The notes beneath the pieces are model-generated. The model ran no database searches and was not told the origin of the DNA. It worked only from the letters and a program-made list of their open reading frames with translations. Positions 18,391-26,946 of a stretch of 64,000 bases of DNA are shown here, piece by piece. The number at the start of each line of letters is the position of its first letter. Within the stretch, counting starts at the first letter, position 1. Source of the stretch: an uncultured Clostridium sp. (lineage in GTDB: Bacteria; Bacillota; Clostridia; Clostridiales; Clostridiaceae); assembly GCA_937927335.1 (NCBI GenBank), contig CALBDU010000083.1, forward strand, positions 62,001 to 126,000, given 5' to 3'. The position numbers and the translations under genes are program-made.

Positions 18391-20256
18391 ATGAATCTTG
18401 AAACAGATAAATTAATAAAAGAAATAGATAAAGGCTATGACAGCCTTAGCATGGCTGATATGGAAGCTTACCTGGTAAAGCTTGTAAATAAGGCCTCAGA
18501 GGAATACGGCCAGGAAAGTTTAAGCTTTGCTTCCATATTAAATGAGCTGGGAGGTTATTACCGTTCCACCAGCAGATACAAAGACGCTGAGCAGCTATTT
18601 CAAAAAGCTATGGGGATTATTGAAAGAATTGCAGGGAAAAACAATCCCAATTATGCCGCAACTATCAGCAATTTGGCAGGACTGTACAGGCTTACAGGTG
18701 AATTTTCTAAGTCTGAGCAGCTGCTCATAGATGCTGTGAATATATACAAAAACAATTCCTATGAAGAAAGCTATGCTTATTCAGGTGCTTTAAACAACCT
18801 GGGGCTTCTTTACATGGAGATGAAGGATTACTCCAAAGCGGCAGAATTATTCAAAGAAGCAAGCCTGATAGCAGGAAAAGATAATAAGGATCCGGTGGTT
18901 TATGCCACTGGGCTGGGTAATCTGGCCGGCGCTTATGTGGGGCTTGGTCAATTAAATAGTGCCCAAAAGCTTCTGCTGGAGGCTGTGGATGTATATAAAA
19001 TTAACGGATTAGAAAGCAATCCCCATTTTGGTTCTGTGGTTAACAGTCTGGGGCAATGCTGTTTTTCTGCCGGAGATTACAAGGAGGCTGAAGGATATTT
19101 TATTCAGGCGTTGGAGCTCAGGATCAGGGATTTTGGTATGAACCACCACGAAACCGCCAAAGTATGTGATAACCTTAGAGTTTTGTATGAGAAGCTGGGG
19201 GATTATCCATCCGCTGAAAAATACGCAGCTCAAACATCTGATATATACTTGAAGCTCTTTGGCAATAAACATCCTCTGTATATAAATAGTGCAGATGCAG
19301 CGGCAAGGCTTAGCAGAAATAAGGCTCAGGATAAAGGTACATCAGGTATGGAACTGTCGTTAATGTGTTTTGCACAATTCAGTGTAACCACCCTGTGCAG
19401 GAATTTCCCGGATTACATTGATAGAATTGCAGCGGGATTAGTTGGAGAAGGGTCGGAATGCTACGGCTTTGATGATGAAATTTCCAGAGATCATGACTTT
19501 GGTCCATTCTTTTGCATATGGCTGTCAGCAGTTGATTTTGATAAAATCGGAGCAAGGCTTCAATCAGATTATCATAGGCTTACCAATTCATTTGATACAA
19601 GGATAGAAAATACAAACTTAAGTGAAAGAAGAGGGGTTTTTGAAATTGGAAGCTTCTATAAAAGGTATATAGGATTGGACAGGCCCCCTGCATCGTTAAG
19701 GGAATGGAGGGCAATACCTGAGGTAAACCTTTCCGTGGTGACTAATGGCAAGGTATTTTTGGACACTTTAGGAGAATTCACGAAATTCAGGAATGAATTA
19801 AAGTCATTTTATCCTGAGGATGTACGTCTTAAAAAGCTGGCTGCCCGCTGTGCCATCATGGCTCAGGCAGGACAATATAATTACCAGAGGTCTGTTAAAA
19901 GAAGTGAATATGTTGCTGCACAGCAGGCACTTGCCGCCTTCACCGATGCTGCTGTATCAGCAGTATTTTTGTTAAATAAAGAATATAAGCCGTTTTACAA
20001 ATGGATGCACAGGGCATTAAAGAGCCTTCCAATCCTTGGCATAGAGCTTTATGGAAGGCTGCTGGAGCTATCCAGAGACAATGCAGTAAACAGCAAGGTG
20101 CAGATGATTGAGGAAATATGCCAACTTGTAGCAAAGGAGACTGCAAAGCAGGGTATAAGCCGCTGCTCCAGCGGATTCCTCCTTGATCATGCTAATGAAA
20201 TACTAAGCTGTGTCAAGGATCCTGAGTTAAGGTCAATGCATATTATGGCTGAATAA
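18391..20256 (+). CDS. TPR protein with DUF4037 nucleotidyltransferase-like domain
   Basis: A 621-residue protein. Residues about 35-300 are kinesin-light-chain-like TPR repeats about 42 long (repeated NLAGLYRLTGEF..SEQLL, LGLLYMEMKDYSKAAELF). After about residue 325 a DUF4037 domain begins, with GFDDEISRDHDFGP, an Asp-rich motif resembling the metal site of the nucleotidyltransferase fold, then a helical C-terminal region. No function is established for DUF4037. The ATG at 18391 follows GAGGGTGA; an earlier in-frame ATG at 18376 has no ribosome site. The DUF4125 gene follows 23 bases later. Confidence 0.8.
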   Translation: MNLETDKLIKEIDKGYDSLSMADMEAYLVKLVNKASEEYGQESLSFASILNELGGYYRSTSRYKDAEQLFQKAMGIIERIAGKNNPNYAATISNLAGLYRLTGEFSKSEQLLIDAVNIYKNNSYEESYAYSGALNNLGLLYMEMKDYSKAAELFKEASLIAGKDNKDPVVYATGLGNLAGAYVGLGQLNSAQKLLLEAVDVYKINGLESNPHFGSVVNSLGQCCFSAGDYKEAEGYFIQALELRIRDFGMNHHETAKVCDNLRVLYEKLGDYPSAEKYAAQTSDIYLKLFGNKHPLYINSADAAARLSRNKAQDKGTSGMELSLMCFAQFSVTTLCRNFPDYIDRIAAGLVGEGSECYGFDDEISRDHDFGPFFCIWLSAVDFDKIGARLQSDYHRLTNSFDTRIENTNLSERRGVFEIGSFYKRYIGLDRPPASLREWRAIPEVNLSVVTNGKVFLDTLGEFTKFRNELKSFYPEDVRLKKLAARCAIMAQAGQYNYQRSVKRSEYVAAQQALAAFTDAAVSAVFLLNKEYKPFYKWMHRALKSLPILGIELYGRLLELSRDNAVNSKVQMIEEICQLVAKETAKQGISRCSSGFLLDHANEILSCVKDPELRSMHIMAE

Positions 20257-20279
20257 TTTGTGGATAAGGAGTTTAATTT

Positions 20280-20906
20280 ATGCAGGAAGATGTATTGAAG
20301 GAAATATTATTAATAGAATGGGATATGTTTAAGAATGTGACAAACCAGGGAGGGGAGGCACCCTGCCAGCGGAATCAGAAAACCTTTGTAATCATGCGTT
20401 TGAGCCAGGCAATGTCCTGGAATGAGGCAATGCTTGAAAGCTATCTTCAGGACCTTAAAACTGCAAAGGCTGAAGGCAGAAATATTATGACAGAAAAGTA
20501 CGCCAGGATGATGAAATATACATTTCCTGAAGAATATGAAAAGCTGGAGCATAGTCTTCCGGCTGTAAGCGGTGAAAAGCAGCTGCTGGCAGACAGAATC
20601 ACGGCGCTGATGGTATGCTGGGCCAGGTTAAGCTCAGAGAAGTACCCGTACGTTACCTCGGCAGGGCGCCCAATTGGCACCATGGAGGATAATCAAGGGG
20701 ATACATCAATTGAAACCTACTTCAGGGGAGAGCTTCTCACCTATGGAACAGGTACATTGCAGCTGTGCTGGGAGCATTATTCAAAATCCATGGCTCAGGG
20801 TGTAAATAGCTATGAAACTGTCCTTAAAAATATGGTAAAATTGTATGGTTATGATTCAATAGAGCAGGCTGAAGAATATAATCGAAAAAGAACAAAATCG
20901 GTCTAA
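20280..20906 (+). CDS. DUF4125 family protein
   Basis: A 208-residue soluble protein that matches the DUF4125 pattern: an N-terminal LIEWDMFKNVTNQGGEAPCQ segment, then helices with MRLSQAMSW and a C-terminal LYGYDSIEQAEEYNR. Its function is unknown. DUF4125 and DUF4037 often occur together or fused, and here they are adjacent with AAGGAG before the start, so the two proteins probably act as a pair. No catalytic motif is evident. Confidence 0.75.
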   Translation: MQEDVLKEILLIEWDMFKNVTNQGGEAPCQRNQKTFVIMRLSQAMSWNEAMLESYLQDLKTAKAEGRNIMTEKYARMMKYTFPEEYEKLEHSLPAVSGEKQLLADRITALMVCWARLSSEKYPYVTSAGRPIGTMEDNQGDTSIETYFRGELLTYGTGTLQLCWEHYSKSMAQGVNSYETVLKNMVKLYGYDSIEQAEEYNRKRTKSV

Positions 20907-21015
20907 AGATTTAATCAAAAATTAACAAAATATTTTATACAGTGTAGTGTATAATTTATATTTAAATGGACATAATAATGTATTGAGCAAAAGAAGGACA
21001 ACCGATTTTATTCTT

Positions 21016-21040
21016 CGCACCTTAAGGGTGCATTTTTTTT
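21016..21040 (+). terminator. Terminator 110 bases after DUF4125; possible end of a small RNA
   Basis: GCACC-TTAA-GGGTGC forms a short stem followed by eight T residues. A TATAAT at 20950-20955 lies between the DUF4125 stop and this terminator, so a transcript of roughly 80 bases could end here; otherwise it is the terminator of the DUF4037-DUF4125 operon. Confidence 0.75.
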
Positions 21041-21098
21041 CGAATAAAAATCCCTTATATACAAATAATAAATTTATAAAATTGTAGGAGGGATTGAT

Positions 21099-21461
21099 AT
21101 GACTTCAAGTTTGGAGTGCAGTGCTGTAAATTGCATTCATAATGCCGGAGGGAATTGTATTGCAAGTGTGATAAATGTTTCCGGAGAAAATGCATCAAGA
21201 AGCAGTGAAACGCAATGCGATACATTTAACGACAGGGCAGAGGCTTACGGCACTTCTAATTTCACTAATATGAATCTTGGCGGGGAATTAAGACAGCTTT
21301 TTTCCAACGGACCATTAACACTAAGTCCTAAAATCAGCTGTGAAGCTGAAAACTGTACCTTTAACGACAGCAAAATATGTACGGCTGATACTGTGAAGGT
21401 AAAGGGCGATGGTGCTGATACCAGCTCAGGTACCAGATGTGAAACCTTCAGAGAGGATTGA
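21099..21461 (+). CDS. Double DUF1540 protein
   Basis: A 120-residue protein with two copies of the DUF1540 module, each about 38 residues with four cysteines: C-x4-C-x7-C near its start and T-x-C-x-T/E-F at its end (about residues 5-42 and 81-118). The modules are joined by a polar linker. DUF1540 is common in spore-formers and is probably a small metal-binding fold, but its role is unknown. GGAGGG precedes the ATG and terminators flank it, so it is a single-gene unit. Confidence 0.85.
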   Translation: MTSSLECSAVNCIHNAGGNCIASVINVSGENASRSSETQCDTFNDRAEAYGTSNFTNMNLGGELRQLFSNGPLTLSPKISCEAENCTFNDSKICTADTVKVKGDGADTSSGTRCETFRED

Positions 21462-21463
21462 AA

Positions 21464-21487
21464 GGCGGATATAATCCGTCTTTTTTT
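21464..21487 (+). terminator. Terminator after the DUF1540 gene
   Basis: GGCGGAT pairs with ATCCGTC (one G-T pair) and is followed by seven T residues. Confidence 0.85.
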
Positions 21488-21555
21488 GTTATGTAGACAA
21501 AGAGCAGCATAAAATGTAGAATAATTATAAGATTAGATAGAAGGATTGAGTGATT

Positions 21556-22926
21556 ATGGAAGATAAATGTCCCGTAGTAAAAAACCAGGATTACCTGGTT
21601 GATATACAAGGCCTGGGCTTTGAAGGTGAGGGTGTTTGCAAGATAAGCAACTTTACAGTATTTGTTCCCGAGGCCCTGCCTGGTGAAAAGGTAAAAATTA
21701 AAATTGTAAAGGTGAACAAAAATTACGGCTTTGGAAAGCTTGTTGAAATACTGGAGCCCTCTAAAGACCGCATTGAGCCACAGTGCAGCATATACAAAAG
21801 GTGCGGTGGCTGCCAGCTGCAGCATTTAAGCTACAAGGCTCAGCTTGAGTATAAAAAAAGCAGGGTTTATGACTGCCTCACAAGAATAGGTGGCTTGGAG
21901 GATTTTAACCTTCATGATACCATAGGCATGGAAAAGCCTTATAGATACAGAAATAAGGTGCAGCTTCCGGTGGGACTATCCGGCAGTAAAAAGGCCATTG
22001 GCTTTTATGCAAGGCGCAGTCATGAAATCATAGACATGGAAACCTGCCTTATCCAGGACGATTCTGCTGAAAGGGCCGCCCAGGCAGTAAGGCAATGGAT
22101 TGAAAAGTATGATATCCAGGTTTATGACGAGCAGAAGAACATGGGAGTCATAAGAAACCTAATGGTGAGAAGGGGCTTTAAAACTAATGAGGTGATGGTG
22201 GTTATTGTAACCAGAACAAAGGAGCTGCCAAAAGCAATGGAATTGGTGGATAATATTAAGCTGCTGGTGCCGGAGGTTAAAAGCATTATCCAAAATATTA
22301 ATCCAAAGCAGACTAATGTTATCCTGTCTGATAAATGCGTTACCTTGTTTGGTTCTGATACTATCAGTGATTACATAGGCAGCTTCAGATTCAATATATC
22401 ACCCCTGTCCTTTTTTCAGGTAAATCCTGTGCAAACCGAGGTGCTATATAGCAAGGCTCTTGAGTATGCAGAGCTTACTGGAAACGAAACAGTTTTTGAC
22501 GCCTACTGCGGCACAGGAACAATAACCCTGTTCCTGTCACAAAAGGCAAAAAAGGTTTACGGTGTAGAAATTGTTCCACAGGCTGTTGAAAATGCCAGGA
22601 TAAATGCAGCCCAAAATCATGTTAAAAATGTGGAATTCATAACAGGAGAATCGGAAAAGGTTATTCCAGAACTAATCAAGCAGGGCATAAAAGCTGATGT
22701 GGTGGTGGTAGACCCTCCAAGAAAGGGCTGCGGCCCAGAGCTTTTGGAAGCTATAGCGGGAATAAAGCCTGAAAGGATAGTATACGTATCCTGCGACCCG
22801 GGAACTTTGGCAAGAGACCTTGGGATACTGAAGGACAAGGGCTATAGAACCAGTGAGGTACAGCCAGTGGACATGTTCCCGTTTACGGTACATATAGAAA
22901 CCGTGGTAATGTTAATTAGAATGTAA
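21556..22926 (+). CDS. rlmD: 23S rRNA (uracil-5)-methyltransferase, RlmD/RumA type
   Basis: A 456-residue TrmA-family enzyme that makes 5-methyluridine in rRNA (position 1939 in E. coli for RlmD). It has an N-terminal TRAM domain, the iron-sulfur cysteines C77, C83, C86 and C164, the SAM motif DAYCGTGT, the VDPPRKG motif and the catalytic C413 in VSCDPGTLARDL. Clostridia carry several paralogues, so the exact uridine is inferred. ATG 21556 was chosen over GTG 21550 for its spacing from AAGGA. Confidence 0.9.
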   Translation: MEDKCPVVKNQDYLVDIQGLGFEGEGVCKISNFTVFVPEALPGEKVKIKIVKVNKNYGFGKLVEILEPSKDRIEPQCSIYKRCGGCQLQHLSYKAQLEYKKSRVYDCLTRIGGLEDFNLHDTIGMEKPYRYRNKVQLPVGLSGSKKAIGFYARRSHEIIDMETCLIQDDSAERAAQAVRQWIEKYDIQVYDEQKNMGVIRNLMVRRGFKTNEVMVVIVTRTKELPKAMELVDNIKLLVPEVKSIIQNINPKQTNVILSDKCVTLFGSDTISDYIGSFRFNISPLSFFQVNPVQTEVLYSKALEYAELTGNETVFDAYCGTGTITLFLSQKAKKVYGVEIVPQAVENARINAAQNHVKNVEFITGESEKVIPELIKQGIKADVVVVDPPRKGCGPELLEAIAGIKPERIVYVSCDPGTLARDLGILKDKGYRTSEVQPVDMFPFTVHIETVVMLIRM

Positions 22927-22950
22927 TCAATTAAAAGGAGGCAATTACAA

Positions 22951-23694
22951 ATAAAAGATGAATTCAGTGAAAAAATAGGAAGATTGATTAGAAGCAGTGC
23001 ATATCTAGACTTTTGTGAAGAAGTATATGGATATAGAACATATTTCTTCAACATGATGGATAAGACACAAATCGATTTTGTTTTAAAGACCATTCAGGTA
23101 TCATCAGAGGAAACCATTGTGGACCTTGGATGTGGTTCAGGAAGTATTCTAAACTTGTTAGTAACTAAATATGGATGCAAAGGAATAGGTATTGACCAAC
23201 TAGACAGTGATATAATTGAAAGATCAAATAAGGCCATTACATATATAAAAGGTGATATTGACAATATTTCTGATTATAAAATAAAGCCTACAATTACACT
23301 ATCCATTGATAGTCTATATTTCAGTAATAATTTGGACAAATTGTTACAGCAGTTAAACAGTTTTGAGAAAAACAAAATGTATTTATTCTACTCACAATAT
23401 ATATTTGATGAAACTTCCGTAGATAAGAGTATCCTGCAAAGCAATAATACCAAAATTGCAAACATACTCAACAAAAACCGAATTGCTTTCAAAACCATTG
23501 ACTATAGTGAAAACGAGCGGTTATTATATGAAAATTCTTTGAATGCGCTGCAGAGGTATAAGCGGGAATTTGAAAATGAAGGTAATAAAGATCTTTATGA
23601 GCAAAAGCTTAAGGAAGATATGACGGGTATGGAACTGTATAACAAAAATCTCGCCAGACGATACTTGTATATAATAGATAAATGTAACGATTAG
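22951..23694 (+). CDS. Class I SAM-dependent methyltransferase, apparent ATA start
   Basis: A roughly 247-residue methyltransferase with motif I VDLGCGSGS and an acidic second-strand residue (GIGIDQLD); the substrate is not evident. A strong AAAAGGAGG ends 10 bases before an in-frame ATA at 22951 that begins a normal-looking N terminus (KDEFSEKIG). No ATG, GTG or TTG in frame has good spacing: the first is TTG at 22984, only 3 bases after a weak AGGA. I therefore place the start at ATA with reserve. The radical SAM gene follows 12 bases later, so the two are an operon. The DNA is visibly richer in A/T than rlmD. Confidence 0.7.
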   Translation: MKDEFSEKIGRLIRSSAYLDFCEEVYGYRTYFFNMMDKTQIDFVLKTIQVSSEETIVDLGCGSGSILNLLVTKYGCKGIGIDQLDSDIIERSNKAITYIKGDIDNISDYKIKPTITLSIDSLYFSNNLDKLLQQLNSFEKNKMYLFYSQYIFDETSVDKSILQSNNTKIANILNKNRIAFKTIDYSENERLLYENSLNALQRYKREFENEGNKDLYEQKLKEDMTGMELYNKNLARRYLYIIDKCND

Positions 23695-23706
23695 AGGAGG
23701 AAATAT

Positions 23707-24831
23707 ATGAAAATTTCAAAGAAGGATGCATTGGCGTGGTTCGAGTTTTTTTCAATGCTGCCAGAGGATGAGGAAATTATGACAAAACAACAGGAAATTG
23801 TTTACGCTGCCTTTGCACAAATTGAAGAAGCCATCGACCTTAGAAATGATAGGTTAATGTCTGAAATTAAGGGTTTAAAAACCTTGGACAATAGAACATT
23901 ATTTGTGGGAAATGAAAGCAAATTCCCAAAGGGATGCCGTTCCTGCCTGCTTGGTACTGGCTTAAGTGCAATCAGGAAAACCAACAAATGTAACCTGGAG
24001 TGCAAGTTCTGTTACAATTATGGGGAACTTGAGGACATTGCACCTGTTGGAGAAGGCATGTGGCAGATAGGAGACACAAAATTTTACGAAAAGGATATTG
24101 ATTTGCTTCTTTCCATCCACCAGAAACCAACGGGTATTTCTTATGTCTATTTAGAACCGTTTATGGAGATAGAAAAATACTATTCCATTATAAAAAAATT
24201 CAATAAAGCCGGGATTCATCAACATTTATATACAAACGGCACTTTAGCTACGGAAGAGAATTTGAAAGCCTTAGGTGAAGCCGGTCTTGACGAGCTGCGG
24301 TTCAATCTGGGTGCATCAGATTGTGCAGACATAGTTATTGAAAATATTGGCATAGCTAAAAAATATATTAAAAATGTAGGCATAGAAACTCCAATGACTC
24401 CTGAATTTTTCCAAGAATTTTTTGAGAAAAAGCAAACAATTCTAGACACAAAACTTGATTTTATCAATTGTGCAGAGTTGCATTTGAATGAGAATAACAT
24501 AGACAATTATTATGGGGAAAACATGTATAGCTCAAGACAGGGCTACATATCTCCAACCTGGAGCAGGGAATTAACCCTGAAATTTATGAAGATAGCAGAT
24601 GAAGAAAAGTGGGATCTGGCAGTTCATGATTGCTCAAACAACACAAAGTTTGCCAGGGATTTGAATTTAAGCAGTAAAGAGGGCAAATGGTTTGGTGCCA
24701 GCAACTATGCCTGCGAATTCACCAGGATTCCATATGAAGCATTTCTACCAATACTCCGTGACAACAATTTCAAGTTTTTAAGTGAGGAAGAATTACCTGT
24801 AGGCTATAAGCCTGGAGAGATGATTTTTTAA
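23707..24831 (+). CDS. Radical SAM enzyme of unassigned function
   Basis: A 374-residue radical SAM protein. The cluster-binding motif is C95-x3-C99-x2-C102 (KCNLECKFCYNYG). A preceding C77-x2-C80 (GCRSCLLGTG) is shared with a broader group of uncharacterised radical SAM proteins. More cysteines occur later (SDCAD, FINCAEL, VHDCSNN, YACEF) and could bind an auxiliary cluster. GGAGG precedes the ATG. It is paired with the upstream methyltransferase, which suggests sequential modification of one substrate, but no precursor peptide is visible beside them. Confidence 0.85.
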   Translation: MKISKKDALAWFEFFSMLPEDEEIMTKQQEIVYAAFAQIEEAIDLRNDRLMSEIKGLKTLDNRTLFVGNESKFPKGCRSCLLGTGLSAIRKTNKCNLECKFCYNYGELEDIAPVGEGMWQIGDTKFYEKDIDLLLSIHQKPTGISYVYLEPFMEIEKYYSIIKKFNKAGIHQHLYTNGTLATEENLKALGEAGLDELRFNLGASDCADIVIENIGIAKKYIKNVGIETPMTPEFFQEFFEKKQTILDTKLDFINCAELHLNENNIDNYYGENMYSSRQGYISPTWSRELTLKFMKIADEEKWDLAVHDCSNNTKFARDLNLSSKEGKWFGASNYACEFTRIPYEAFLPILRDNNFKFLSEEELPVGYKPGEMIF

Positions 24832-24878
24832 GAGTCTTTAAAAATTAGGACTTTGTAGAGGAGTATGTACTATAAAAA

Positions 24879-25130
24879 ATGAATGATAATAAATGGGTGT
24901 TGTTAGAAAACTTAGATAAGTTACATACAACCGAATTAGGAATCCAACGAATTAAAAGGAATCTTTCTTTAAATTTAGATGATGTAGTTAAATGGTGCTG
25001 TGCCAAAATACAAAATACCGATGCTATTATAGATAGAGTAGGTAAGAATTGGTACATTAACACAGATGGTTGTGAAATAACAATAAATGCAAATAGCTAT
25101 ACCATTATTACTGTCCATAAGAAACTATAA
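24879..25130 (+). CDS. DUF3781 protein
   Basis: An 83-residue protein matching the DUF3781 pattern (LLENLDKLHTTELG, then DDVVKWC and a GKNWYI...TITVHKK tail). Function unknown. The best Shine-Dalgarno (GAGGAG, 24858-24863) is 15 bases upstream of this ATG and instead serves an ATG at 24865 that opens a five-codon frame ending in TGA, overlapping this start as ATGA. The protein may be translated by coupling to that mini-frame, or the start may be disrupted by a one-base change in the A run. Confidence 0.7.
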   Translation: MNDNKWVLLENLDKLHTTELGIQRIKRNLSLNLDDVVKWCCAKIQNTDAIIDRVGKNWYINTDGCEITINANSYTIITVHKKL

Positions 25131-25162
25131 GAACCCAGGGGGGCCACAGGAGGTGTGCTCAT

Positions 25163-26191
25163 ATGCCACTGGAAATAATCCGTAATGATATAACCAAGGT
25201 CCATGCCGATGCTATTGTAAATGCTGCTGATCCATCCCTGCATGGGGGAGGAGGGGCCGATGGAGCAATCCATGCAGCAGCTGGACCGGAGCTGTTCAAA
25301 GAGTGCCTTACCCTTGACGGGTGTAAAGTGGGACAGGCTAAAATAACAAAAGGATATAAGCTGCCTGCCAGATATGTTATTCATACAGTGGGACCAGTTT
25401 GGCATGGCGGCGATGCAAATGAAGAAAAGCTTCTGGCTGATTGTTACAGGAACTCACTTAAAATAGCCATGGATTATAAACTGGAGAGCATTGCATTTCC
25501 GTTGATATCCTCAGGCACCTTCGGGTACCCAAAAGACGAGGCATTAAAAACGGCAATTTCCGTCATTGGTGATTTTCTTCTCCATAATGACATGATGGTA
25601 TACCTGGTGGTTTATGACAAGGCTTCCTTTAAGCTGTCTGAGAAACTGTTTTCATCCATCACACAATACATTGATGAAAAGTACATAGCAGAGCATCCCA
25701 CGGACCGGAGCAACAGGGTTAGTGAAAGACTCCTGGTGCATGAGAGTTCCTTCGAGCCGGTAAATTATTATATGGAAATGCCAATGATTTCAGATATGGA
25801 GGCTCCTAAGAAAAAGCCTAAGCGGAGTCTTGAGGATGTAGTGAACCATATGGACGAAACTTTTTCACAGATGATGCTGCGTCTTATTGACGAAAAAGGC
25901 ATGACTGATGCGGAAACCTATAAAAAGGCAAATATAGACCGACGGCTGTTCTCTAAAATCAGGAATGATATATATTATAAGCCAAGCAAACCTACCGCTC
26001 TTGCCTTTGCAATAGCACTGGGGCTGAACCTTGATGAAACAAAGGATTTGCTGCTTAAGGCCGGTTTTGCCCTTTCCCATAGCAGCAAATTTGATATAAT
26101 AATTGAATACTTTATTCAGGAGGGAAACCATAACATTTTTGAAATAAACGAGGCTTTGTTTTATTTTCATCAGAACACACTGGGAGTTTAA
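25163..26191 (+). CDS. Macrodomain protein with C-terminal helical HTH-like domain
   Basis: A 342-residue protein. Residues 1-170 are a macrodomain of the O-acetyl-ADP-ribose deacetylase/MacroD type, with NAADPSLHGGGGADGAIHAAAG (the loop lining ADP-ribose) and SSGTFGYP. After a Lys-rich linker (about 214-220), residues 220-342 form a helical domain resembling an Xre-like fold (KANIDRRLFSKIRND, then LGLNLDETKDLLLKAGF). Macrodomains bind or remove ADP-ribose; the C-terminal part may recognise nucleic acid or protein. GGAGGT precedes the ATG. An ADP-ribosylglycohydrolase lies 0.75 kb downstream. Confidence 0.87.
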   Translation: MPLEIIRNDITKVHADAIVNAADPSLHGGGGADGAIHAAAGPELFKECLTLDGCKVGQAKITKGYKLPARYVIHTVGPVWHGGDANEEKLLADCYRNSLKIAMDYKLESIAFPLISSGTFGYPKDEALKTAISVIGDFLLHNDMMVYLVVYDKASFKLSEKLFSSITQYIDEKYIAEHPTDRSNRVSERLLVHESSFEPVNYYMEMPMISDMEAPKKKPKRSLEDVVNHMDETFSQMMLRLIDEKGMTDAETYKKANIDRRLFSKIRNDIYYKPSKPTALAFAIALGLNLDETKDLLLKAGFALSHSSKFDIIIEYFIQEGNHNIFEINEALFYFHQNTLGV

Positions 26192-26288
26192 AAATTTCCC
26201 AATTTATAATTTGTCGCCTGCCATGTGACCAGCCTGAACTAATAAAATGTTATCCTTAAACCATAATAAAGGATTGGGGGATAACATT

Positions 26289-26945
26289 ATGAAAAAAGAT
26301 TTAACAGAATTGGTTTTTATCCTTGATAGAAGCGGCTCAATGTCTGGGCTGGAAAGTGATACTATAGGCGGATACAATTCCATGCTGGAAAAGCAGAAAA
26401 AGGAGCCTGGTGAGGCTTTAATTACTACTGTGCTGTTTGACGACAAATATGAACTGCTCCATGACCGCATTAACCTTCGAGGAACAGAGCCTATAACTGA
26501 AAAGGAGTACTATGTGAGAGGCAGCACAGCGTTATTGGATGCAGTTGGTAAACCATTAATAAAATAGGAAATGCCCAAAAGCATACAGCATATGCAGAAA
26601 GGGCTGAACAGGATATGTTCGTCATAACTACTGATGGTATGGAAAATGCCAGCAGAGAATACAGTTATGAATGAAAGAATTCGCCAGATGATTGAACATC
26701 AAAAGAGCAAATACGGGTGGGAATTCATTTTTCTTGGAGCAAACATAGATGCAGTGGCTGCTGCAGATAGCCTTGGAATAGGCAAGGACAGAGCAGTTAA
26801 TTATAATGCTGATAGTGATGGTACCATACTGAATTATCAAGTAGTCTGTGAAACTGTTAGCCGTTACCGTTCAAATGAAAAAATAACAGAAAACTGGAAG
26901 GAACGTATTGAAGAGGATTTCAAAAAGCGAGGAGGCAGGAGATAA
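26289..26945 (+). pseudogene. VWA-domain protein broken by two frameshifts
   Basis: Three consecutive reading-frame pieces together make one VWA protein of about 218 residues. Piece one (from ATG 26289) has the MIDAS motif DRSGSMSG and the metal-binding Thr (GSTALLDA). One base appears missing near 26552, after which the second frame reads the third MIDAS motif (VITTDGMENASREYSYE). A tandem TGAA (26668-26675) shifts the frame again, and the third piece continues (IRQMIEHQKSKYGWEFIFLGANIDA) to TAA 26945. It may be a recent pseudogene or contain sequencing errors. Confidence 0.85.
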
Positions 26946-26946
26946 G

